Source: Gemmatimonadota bacterium (GTDB lineage: Bacteria > Gemmatimonadota > Gemmatimonadetes > Longimicrobiales > Gaopeijiaceae). Taken from it: 6,993 nt of DNA. The notes under the pieces were generated by a model. It searched no databases. It was not told the DNA's origin and worked only from the letters and a program-made list of their open reading frames with translations. Shown here one piece after another: positions 1 through 5,022 of this stretch; position 1 is the first letter of the stretch, and every line of letters begins with the position of its first letter. Where the stretch lies: NCBI GenBank assembly GCA_007127575.1, contig SKZC01000405.1, forward strand, positions 1 through 6,993. Reading direction: 5' to 3'. Position numbers and translations under genes: made by a program.

Positions 1-824
1 CCACCCACCCACCCGGCCAGTACGGGGAGAAGGAACGGGAGGAGGAGGAGGGCCATCACTCCCGTGGCCACGTTGAAGAGGATGTGGGCGAGAGCGGTGC
101 GCTTCGCCGGAACGGAGGCCCCCACCGCCGCCAGGGCGGCCTTCACCGTCGTGCCGAGATTCTGGCCGATGACCAGGAGGGCGGCCTGCTCCAGGTTCAA
201 CGTTCCAGCGTGGAGCGCCGTAAGCGTGGTGGCTACGGCGGCACTGGACGACTGCATCACCACCGTCATCACCCCACCCATCAACACCAGGAGAAACGCC
301 CCCACGAATGTGGGATCCGGGAAGGAGGCCGGATCGATGCGCTCCGCCAGGGAGGCCATCCCTACCTGGAGGGTATCGATCCCCACAAAAATGAGCCCGA
401 ATCCGGCCAGAGCCAGCCCGAGCTGGGCCCTGCGGCCCCGAGACAGGAGCCGGAGAAGGGCCCCCAATCCGATGAGTGGGAGAGCCAGCTCTCCCACCCG
501 TAGCTTGAGACCCAGGAGCGAAACGATCCATCCGGTGCTGGTGGTCCCCAGATTCGACCCGAAGATGACGCCGACGGCCTGAGGAAAGGTGAGGAGCCCG
601 GCGCTCACGAACCCGATGGTGGCCAGAGTAGTGGCGCTGGACGACTGGACCAGGGCCGCCACGCCCGCCCCCGAAGCCACCCCTGAAAGAGGACTTCCCG
701 TGGCCCGGGCGAGAACGGATCGGAGGGCATCCCCTGCGGCGGCCTTGAGGCCGTCGGTAAGAAGGATCATCCCCAGGAGGAAGATCCCCACCCCCCCGAG
801 GATGCCGAAAACCATGGTCAACAC
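1..824 (-). CDS. Na+/phosphate cotransporter (NptA/PNaS family), C-terminus missing
   Basis: Inner-membrane carrier of the Na/Pi-cotransporter II family, which takes up inorganic phosphate with sodium (or in some bacteria exports it). The translation shows the family's inverted duplication: QSSSATT at about residues 60-66 followed by GSNLGTT at 89-95, then QSSSAAVATT at 191-200 followed by GQNLGTTVKA at 220-229. Long hydrophobic helices lie between them, and the first helix carries GIFLLGM near residue 13. The gene runs off the left edge after about 274 codons, so I cannot see whether it ends with the cytoplasmic PhoU-like domain that many bacterial members carry. Start choice: GTG at 824 has GGAGG 13 bases upstream; ATG at 815 is an alternative three codons in, but with the GGAGG 22 bases away. 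It lies 24 bases downstream of the epimerase gene on the same strand, probably in one operon. Family assignment is secure from the paired motifs; transport direction is not. Confidence 0.93.
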   Translation of the reverse strand, partial: MLTMVFGILGGVGIFLLGMILLTDGLKAAAGDALRSVLARATGSPLSGVASGAGVAALVQSSSATTLATIGFVSAGLLTFPQAVGVIFGSNLGTTSTGWIVSLLGLKLRVGELALPLIGLGALLRLLSRGRRAQLGLALAGFGLIFVGIDTLQVGMASLAERIDPASFPDPTFVGAFLLVLMGGVMTVVMQSSSAAVATTLTALHAGTLNLEQAALLVIGQNLGTTVKAALAAVGASVPAKRTALAHILFNVATGVMALLLLPFLLPVLAGWVG

Positions 825-848
825 GGTGGAACTGAAGCCTCCGGCAGG

Positions 849-1697
849 TCAGAGAAGGGCTGCATACCCTTCCCTGAAGGTGGGGTAAACGAAGCGGTAG
901 CCGGACCTCTGGAGGCGGCGGCTCGAACACCGTTTCCCAGTGGCGCCGCCGGGCCCTCCCTCCCCTCCCCGATCCGGCGGAGGCACACCCAGTGCGTCGG
1001 CAAGCCACCGGTAAACCACGCACCGATCCTCCGGCGCCTCATCCACCCCCACGTAGAGATCTCGAGGCTCGGAGTGAAAGAGGAGATGAGCCAAAGCACC
1101 TGCCGCGTCGTCCCGATGAATGCGGTTCGTGTAGGCGGGCCCGGGACCACACTGGGCCTCGCTATTCCGCACCCGATCCACCGTCCGCGTGCGACCGGGG
1201 CCGTAAATCCCTCCGAGCCGAAGGATCACTCCCGGTACCTGGGCCTGCCGAAGGACCTCCTCGCTCTCCAGCAGGATCCTCCCCCGGAAATCCCGGGGCT
1301 CCGCAGGGGTCTCCTCGTCCACCCACTCCCCGGAACGCTCCCCGTACACCGCCGTGCTGGTCACCAGAACCACCCTGGCCAAGGGGGAGCCGTCTCTCTC
1401 CAGCCTTTCCAGAAGCCGCTCCAGTCCCTGGACGTAGGCCCTCCGGTACGCCTCGACATCCCGAGTATCCGGCGAGATGGCGTAGACCACCTGGGAGACG
1501 GAGTCGGGAAAGGGCGCCAAATCATCCGCTTCCAGCACATCGCCGTGTACCGCCCGTACCCCGTCGGGGAGGAGCTCCGCCCGCCGCCGGAGCCCCCAGA
1601 CTTCTCTCTCCTGCTTCACCAGAATCCGAGCCAACGCTGATCCGACGTATCCGCATCCGGCGATGAGCACCACCTCTCCAGCGCCTTCTGCCTCCAT
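849..1697 (-). CDS. NAD(P)-dependent epimerase/dehydratase-like protein (atypical SDR, YeeZ type)
   Basis: A 282-residue Rossmann-fold protein of the extended/atypical short-chain dehydrogenase group. The N-terminal nucleotide-binding motif GCGYVGSALA is at residues 14-23 after a hydrophobic strand (VVLIAG), and an acidic GDV strand end is near 52. VTSTAVYGE is at 112-120, LRLGGIYGPGR at 159-169 and NRIHRDDAA at 191-199, all typical of NAD-dependent epimerases. The C-terminus (GKRCSSRRLQ, then GYRFVYPTFREGY) matches the YeeZ-like branch. The usual YxxxK catalytic pair is not evident: the expected region reads FRGRILLESEEVL (138-150). It may therefore bind a dinucleotide without classical SDR chemistry, and its substrate is unknown. 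Start: ATG at 1697 sits directly behind GGGGGAGGAGGG and just before the Rossmann strand. The frame stays open to an ATG at 1850, but those 51 extra residues look unconserved. The stop TGA at 849 is in the same frame as the downstream transporter. Confidence 0.87.
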   Translation of the reverse strand: MEAEGAGEVVLIAGCGYVGSALARILVKQEREVWGLRRRAELLPDGVRAVHGDVLEADDLAPFPDSVSQVVYAISPDTRDVEAYRRAYVQGLERLLERLERDGSPLARVVLVTSTAVYGERSGEWVDEETPAEPRDFRGRILLESEEVLRQAQVPGVILRLGGIYGPGRTRTVDRVRNSEAQCGPGPAYTNRIHRDDAAGALAHLLFHSEPRDLYVGVDEAPEDRCVVYRWLADALGVPPPDRGGEGGPGGATGKRCSSRRLQRSGYRFVYPTFREGYAALL

Positions 1698-2032
1698 CCC
1701 TCCTCCCCCGTGAAGATCCTGCCACCGAGCCTGGACGGGCCTCGTGGTGTGTGGCAGAAAGTCTAGAAGCCCGTTGAAGAAGTCCAGGGGCCACAGAGAA
1801 GAGGTCTTGCAGTCCTGGTCCAGGCGGAGTTCCCAAAGCGTCGCGGACATGCCAGGGAATACCCTGCCCCCCGTTGCATGCCGAACTTCTCTATGGCTTC
1901 ACTTGACGCCTGCACCGCACCCTCGATAGGAATAGTCACTGAATGATTTTGGACGCATTGGCCGCATGATCCCAGTGATATGCTGGTCAAGTAACCGGCA
2001 CATTTTCCGCACGCCTGAGCTGGAGACTCTGT
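1698..2032. other. Gene-free divergent intergenic region (335 bases)
   Basis: This stretch lies between the epimerase gene (minus) and the exported-protein gene (plus) and must hold both promoters. It is visibly less GC-rich towards its right half (about 1925-2010). I see only short structure: CAGGG-AATA-CCCTG (1853-1866), and CCTGG-T-CCAGG near 1814. The minus frame is open from 1850 and a separate 75-codon minus frame covers 1763-1990, but neither product resembles a protein family and no ribosome site supports them. No RNA gene was recognised. Confidence 0.5.
1903..1932 (+). promoter_or_regulatory. Weak candidate promoter for the exported-protein gene
   Basis: TTGACG (1903-1908, five of six matches to the -35 consensus) is followed after 18 bases by TAGGAA (1927-1932, three of six for the -10). 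It would start a transcript near 1940 with a leader of about 90 bases. The -10 match is poor, so this is only a candidate. A second TTGGAC at 1949 has no acceptable -10 at normal spacing. Confidence 0.22.
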
Positions 2033-2920
2033 ATGACACGTGATTCCCGCATCGTACCTGGAAGGTGGGCGCTTTGGGCCCCCTCCATCGCCGTCCTCGC
2101 CCTCTCGCTCCCCCCCGCCGCTCCCGATGCGGCGGCGCAGGCTGCAGGTCAGGAGTTAGCCGAATTCCTCCCGGAGGAGGCCGCGGGCTTCACCCTGACC
2201 AGCACCAGTCCTCAGGGACCCGATGCGGTTCAGGCGGTCTATCAGCCGGCTGATGGGGGGGAGGAACTGAACGTCATTCTCGCGTACGGGGAGGGAGCAG
2301 CCAACTTCCACCAGCAGTTGGCCTCCGCACCCGCTGCGGAATCCCGCGAGCTCACCGTGGGGGACATGACCTTCACGGGACTGGAGGTGGGGACGGACCA
2401 CATCGTCTTCAAGTACTTCGACGACATCCTCCTGGGAGCTGGATACGAGCTCTCCGGGCCCGACGCGGACGGCGCGGAAATGGACCCCGTCGTCGTCGCA
2501 TTCATGGAAGACTTCGGGCCGGATCAGCTCACCGGCTGGACCCCCTCCGGCGCCGCAGCCGGACTGGAGGAGGAAGCTGCAGGCGCCGGCGCTGGCGAGC
2601 TCTGTCAGAACCCGGCGTGCTTCCAGCAGTTGGTGGACAGCTGCGAAGCGGCGCAGTTCCAGGCGAGCCTGGCGCCCAGCGTCACCGCACGCTACGCCGT
2701 GGAGGGCCCCGCCGACGCCGGGGGGTGCACGCTCTCGTTCCAGTTTGAGGCCAATCCGAACCCAGAGCTGGTGGAGCAGCCCATGTACTTCACCCTGGGG
2801 CCCGATGAAGGCTTCACGGAAGAAGTGATCCAGCGGGTCATGGAAGGGTGTCTGGACGGAGATGAAGCGGTGGTGGAAGCCCACGACTGTCAGGGGCCCC
2901 TCCTGGACCTCGCCCCGTAG
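2033..2920 (+). CDS. Exported protein of unknown function with six cysteines
   Basis: A 295-residue protein I do not recognise. The start ATG has GGAG seven bases upstream. The N-terminus is a long signal peptide: basic residues (R3, R6, R11), a hydrophobic core at about 12-28, and an Ala-rich stretch ending AAAQAAGQ near 33-40, where signal peptidase I could cut; there is no lipobox cysteine. The mature part (about 41-170) alternates short beta-like strands with acidic loops (for example QAVYQPADG and DHIVFKYFDD). A low-complexity Ala/Glu/Gly linker (172-188) leads to a second domain (189-295) holding all six cysteines: C191, C196, C204, C232, C273, C286. The even number in an exported domain suggests three disulfides. 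The protein is very acidic. Probably a periplasmic or secreted protein; two domains is my reading. It stands alone, with 206 bases before hicB. Confidence 0.8.
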   Translation: MTRDSRIVPGRWALWAPSIAVLALSLPPAAPDAAAQAAGQELAEFLPEEAAGFTLTSTSPQGPDAVQAVYQPADGGEELNVILAYGEGAANFHQQLASAPAAESRELTVGDMTFTGLEVGTDHIVFKYFDDILLGAGYELSGPDADGAEMDPVVVAFMEDFGPDQLTGWTPSGAAAGLEEEAAGAGAGELCQNPACFQQLVDSCEAAQFQASLAPSVTARYAVEGPADAGGCTLSFQFEANPNPELVEQPMYFTLGPDEGFTEEVIQRVMEGCLDGDEAVVEAHDCQGPLLDLAP

Positions 2921-3007
2921 CCGAGCCACCTGAAGCCGGGAGGAACCCGACGGCAATGAGGGCCCGACGGAGCCAGGAGGAGGAGTCGAGCGGCCAACCG
3001 AAAGCCG

Positions 3008-3028
3008 AGGCGCCCCGCTGGGGCGTCT
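3008..3028. other. Strong GC-rich hairpin between the exported-protein gene and hicB
   Basis: An inverted repeat with AGGCGCCCC (3008-3016), loop GCT and GGGGCGTCT (3020-3028). It gives nine base pairs, one of them G-T, with a 3-base loop. It lies 88 bases after the exported-protein stop and about 100 before hicB. No T-run follows, so it is not a classical intrinsic terminator. It might attenuate read-through or be a structured element in the hicBA leader. The rest of 2921-3126 holds no gene I can support, although the hicB frame stays open upstream to an ATG at 2956. Confidence 0.35.
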
Positions 3029-3126
3029 GGCGGAACCTCCGGGCCATCCCTACTGTTTCAAAGAGGATGAAGGTGAGTGAACCCGGGCGACAAAACTCGT
3101 CCCCCGCAACGAATTCGGGAGGGGAC

Positions 3127-3339
3127 ATGGCACGAGAATACGAAGTTATTGTGGAGCGCGATTCGGACGGCTGGTACGTGGCCACCGTGCCGGCACTGCG
3201 CGGATGCCATACCCAGGCCCAGACCCTGGACGAACTCCGGGAGCGAGTGCGGGAGGCAATCCTGGTATGCTTGGAGGACAACCCGGACGACGGTCCGGAA
3301 CGTCTGGACTTCGTGGGGATTGAACGTATCACTGCGTGA
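3127..3339 (+). CDS. hicB: HicB-type antitoxin (type II toxin-antitoxin, short form)
   Basis: A 70-residue HicB-like antitoxin that would bind and inhibit the HicA RNase encoded immediately downstream. It shows the partial RNase H-like fold of the family: strand EYEVIVERDSDGWYVATVPAL (residues 4-24), the signature G-C-H-T-Q at 26-30, then helix TLDELRERVREAILVCLED (33-51). This single-domain form ends just after the fold (VGIERITA), with no separate C-terminal ribbon-helix-helix or HTH region. DNA autoregulation by HicB alone is thus uncertain. Start: ATG at 3127 has GGAGG four bases upstream and matches where the family begins. The same frame is open 57 codons further upstream, but that extension (rich in Arg, Ser and Pro) resembles nothing in the family. 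The TGA stop overlaps the GTG start of hicA by four bases. The antitoxin-first order is the reverse of the E. coli hicAB arrangement but is common for this short type. Confidence 0.9.
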   Translation: MAREYEVIVERDSDGWYVATVPALRGCHTQAQTLDELRERVREAILVCLEDNPDDGPERLDFVGIERITA

Positions 3340-3560
3340 CCCGTCTCCCCCGGATCACCGGCAAGGATCTGATCCGCGCCCTCGAACGAGCCGGGTTCGA
3401 GGTGGTGCGAGTGAAGGGAAGCCATCACCGGCTCCACCGCCCGGACGGCCGCCGCACCACAGTTCCGGTTCACGCGGGTGAAACGATAGGGCCCGGCCTC
3501 CTCGGGAAGATCCTGAAAGACGCTGAGCTTACCCGGGAGGAGCTGATCTCCCTCCTTTGA
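3336..3560 (+). CDS. hicA: HicA-type mRNA interferase toxin
   Basis: A 74-residue toxin of the HicA/YcfA family, which cleaves mRNA (and possibly tmRNA) when freed from HicB. The fold is a small dsRBD-like alpha-beta-beta-beta-alpha domain. The features are all visible: PRITGKDLIRALERAGFEVV (residues 5-24), KGSHHRLHRPDG (27-38) with the catalytic histidine expected at H30 in the G-S-H motif, the TTVPVHAGETIGPGLLGKIL strand and helix (41-60), and a final helix TREELISLL. The length is typical of the family and no key residue is missing, so it appears intact. It starts with GTG at 3336 inside the hicB stop (GTGA), which implies translational coupling that keeps toxin yield tied to antitoxin. 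It ends 60 bases before the 3' end of the convergent tRNA-Val gene. No integrase or other mobility gene is nearby. Confidence 0.93.
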   Translation: MTRLPRITGKDLIRALERAGFEVVRVKGSHHRLHRPDGRRTTVPVHAGETIGPGLLGKILKDAELTREELISLL

Positions 3561-3597
3561 CCTGGCCCTCCCCGTGCACGGTTCGTACACTGCCAGG
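3561..3597. terminator. Candidate bidirectional terminator between hicA and tRNA-Val
   Basis: Starting on the base after the hicA stop there is an interrupted hairpin. CCTGGC (3561-3566) pairs with GCCAGG (3592-3597), and inside it GTGCAC (3574-3579) pairs with GTACAC (3585-3590) with one mismatch around the loop GGTTC. The left arm has an unpaired CCTCCCC bulge. On the minus strand a run of five T (3604-3608) lies between the tRNA and this structure. Location between convergent genes fits termination in both directions, but the stem is imperfect and lacks an adjoining T-run on the plus strand. Confidence 0.33.
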
Positions 3598-3620
3598 ATC
3601 CAAAAATCCGGCAAGTTCAA

Positions 3621-3695
3621 TGGGCGCTGCTGGACTCGAACCAGCGACCTCCTGCTTGTAAGGCAGGCGCTCTAACCAAACTGAGCTAAGCGCCC
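3621..3695 (-). tRNA. tRNA-Val (anticodon UAC)
   Basis: A 75-base tRNA that folds completely. The acceptor stem is GGGCGCT with AGCGCCC, the D arm GCTC/GAGC with a 10-base loop containing GG, and the anticodon stem CCTGC/GCAGG with loop CTTACAA. The anticodon is therefore UAC, reading GUA and related valine codons. The variable loop is AGGTC, and the T arm is GCTGG-TTCGAGT-CCAGC, with discriminator A at 3621. All four stems pair without mismatch. The CCA end is not encoded (ATTGAA follows), so a nucleotidyltransferase must add it. Its first base G (3695) is also the last base of the TAG stop of the upstream small membrane protein. It is most likely transcribed from the promoter at 3972-4000 together with that gene. 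Confidence 0.97.
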
Positions 3696-3961
3696 TACTT
3701 CACGAGGGCGATGGGAAGCAGGACCAGATACCCCAGAACGAGAAAGAGGGGAGCCGCCGTAATGGATCCCTGGGAAAGGAGAACATAGCCCGCCACCACG
3801 GAGACGAGGCCGGCCCCGCCCGTGACCCAGTTCAGGGCCGTGAAGCCCAGGACTTCGTCCGAGGCGGAGGGGGCCTTCGTCTTCCTCCCCGGTGCATCGG
3901 CGGACGACCCCGTCTCCCTGCGACGTCTCTTCCGCCCCTTTCTCTCCGCTCCTTTGGCCAT
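3695..3961 (-). CDS. Small two-helix membrane protein of unknown function
   Basis: An 88-residue protein. The N-terminal third is strongly basic and disordered-looking (K/R-rich, residues 3-16, then Ala/Ser/Pro/Lys to about 34). Two hydrophobic helices follow, at about 45-63 (WVTGGAGLVSVVAGYVLL) and 68-86 (TAAPLFLVLGYLVLLPIAL), joined by the short turn SQGSI. By the positive-inside rule both ends would be cytoplasmic. The hairpin faintly recalls small DUF3098-type membrane proteins, but I cannot assign a family. Start: ATG at 3961 has no Shine-Dalgarno sequence, and the predicted transcription start lies only 3-5 bases before it, so translation may be leaderless or nearly so. The frame is open further upstream, but that part is Pro/Gly/Arg-rich and lies beyond the promoter. 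The stop TAG ends on base 3695, the first base of tRNA-Val. Confidence 0.72.
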   Translation of the reverse strand: MAKGAERKGRKRRRRETGSSADAPGRKTKAPSASDEVLGFTALNWVTGGAGLVSVVAGYVLLSQGSITAAPLFLVLGYLVLLPIALVK

Positions 3962-3971
3962 GGTGGTTCGA

Positions 3972-4000
3972 ATGCTACCCAGGGGGTGAGACGGGGTCAA
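3972..4000 (-). promoter_or_regulatory. Sigma70-like promoter for the small membrane protein and tRNA-Val
   Basis: On the minus strand, TTGACC (4000-3995, five of six matches to the -35) and TAGCAT (3977-3972, four of six to the -10) are separated by exactly 17 bases. This is the best promoter match noticed in the window. Transcription would start near 3964-3966, just before the ATG at 3961. It lies in the 68-base gap after the metallopeptidase gene, so the tRNA and the small protein can be expressed independently of the upstream operon. Confidence 0.6.
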
Positions 4001-4029
4001 GCGCCTTCCCCACCCCCCGCGAGTAGACC

Positions 4030-5022
4030 TCACCCAGGAGAGCCCCCCGGGCCCGGGTTCCGAACGTCTCGGTCCGCAGCCCACGTCCAGTAGGCCGGGT
4101 CGTCCGGGGGTTCCTGGGCCCGGAGTCGGGCCAACCGCTCCCGGTCGCGGATCCTCCGGCGATGGAAGAGAAAGAGGACGAGTATGGAGAGAAGGGCCCA
4201 GAACACGACGCTCTGCGAGAGGACGTAGAACCATCCATACCTCCTCCGAACGTAGTCCCGCCACCCGGCCTCGAAAGAGGTCGTAGTGTGGCCGAAGGTC
4301 TGCCGCAGGCTGGTCTCAAAGCTCCCCTCCTCTCGCCACCGGCGGAGAAAGCTCTCCAGCCCCCGCTCCCCCGAGCCCGCCACCATGTACTCCACCGCCG
4401 TCGCTGAGAGCAGGTACGCCAGCTCCGCCGAGGTTCGGTCCCGGGGCCAGGTGAGGGACAGGGTGTCCAGGGAGGGAGCACGTCCCGACGCCAGGGCCAG
4501 ACGGAGTCGCCACCCCTCCTGGATGGACCAGCTCCCCGACGCGAGCTGAGCGTAGCCCTCGTCAAACCAGCGCGGGATCCGGAGCCCGTCCAAGTACTCG
4601 TGGAGGCCCACGTGTGCCCACTCGTGTCGGAGCGTTCTGTCCTCCCCCCATGGGTCGCCCCACGGGCTGGAGAAGAGAGGGATCACGATCCTTCGCAGCC
4701 CCGGGAGAGCCACCCCGGCCCCCCAGTCCGGTACTCGCCCCCCGGTGAGCGCGTCAAAGCGTTCCCGATCCGGAGCCAGGTAGATCCGTGCGTAGGTGGG
4801 GACGCCTGCCGGGAGGCCGGGGAGGTGGTGATGGGCCTCCAGGACCCGGAAGATCCTCTGGATCCGATGCTCGTCGTCGGGCCAATGGATCACCGTGACC
4901 CGGCCGGCCAACGCCGGGGCCTCGGCGTGCGCTTCCATGGCGCCAGGTGGCAGGAAACGAACCTCCTGGGGGTCCTGGTCCGTCCCTCCCCAGAGGAGAA
5001 ACGGCAGGAGCCACGAGGTCAT
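4030..5022 (-). CDS. Membrane-anchored HExxH metallopeptidase-like protein (peptidase MA-like)
   Basis: A 330-residue protein with a gluzincin-type zinc site. HEWAH is at residues 133-137, preceded by EDRTLR as is usual, and WFDEGYA is at 152-158, whose E155 would be the third zinc ligand. This spacing (about 20 residues) and the P-R-W-F-D-E-G signature are those of the peptidase MA-like superfamily. A short hydrophobic N-terminus (MTSWLLPFLLWGG, 1-13) can act as an export signal. A single transmembrane helix at about 266-286 is followed by a basic, cytoplasmic tail (HRRRIRDRERLARLRAQ) and a Pro/Gly-rich end. The likely topology is a periplasmic catalytic domain tethered near its C-terminus. 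Start: ATG at 5022 overlaps the upstream TGA as ATGA; there is no nearby Shine-Dalgarno, so translation should depend on coupling. The ATG at 5103 would lie well inside the upstream gene and give no signal. The substrate is unknown. Confidence 0.86.
   Translation of the reverse strand: MTSWLLPFLLWGGTDQDPQEVRFLPPGAMEAHAEAPALAGRVTVIHWPDDEHRIQRIFRVLEAHHHLPGLPAGVPTYARIYLAPDRERFDALTGGRVPDWGAGVALPGLRRIVIPLFSSPWGDPWGEDRTLRHEWAHVGLHEYLDGLRIPRWFDEGYAQLASGSWSIQEGWRLRLALASGRAPSLDTLSLTWPRDRTSAELAYLLSATAVEYMVAGSGERGLESFLRRWREEGSFETSLRQTFGHTTTSFEAGWRDYVRRRYGWFYVLSQSVVFWALLSILVLFLFHRRRIRDRERLARLRAQEPPDDPAYWTWAADRDVRNPGPGGSPG

Noticed and set aside
64..888. Several plus-strand frames at the left end
   Set aside because: The minus strand encodes paired QSSS and NLGTT motifs of a Na/Pi cotransporter, which explains this region fully.
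992..1666. Two long plus-strand frames opposite the epimerase gene
   Set aside because: Their translations are Pro/Arg-rich low-complexity shadows, while the minus frame carries Rossmann motifs.
1763..1990. 75-codon minus-strand frame in the divergent intergenic region
   Set aside because: No ribosome site, no recognisable motif and a composition unlike the neighbouring genes.
2838..3620. 260-codon minus-strand frame spanning hicBA
   Set aside because: It lies antisense to clear HicB and HicA sequences and has no recognisable domain.
3963..3979. GGTTCGAAT on the plus strand, resembling a tRNA T-loop
   Set aside because: The flanks do not form the 5-base T stem and no other tRNA arm is present.
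3962..4264. Upstream in-frame extension of the small membrane protein
   Set aside because: It crosses the predicted promoter and overlaps the end of the peptidase gene; the residues are Pro/Gly/Arg-rich filler typical of out-of-frame GC-rich DNA.
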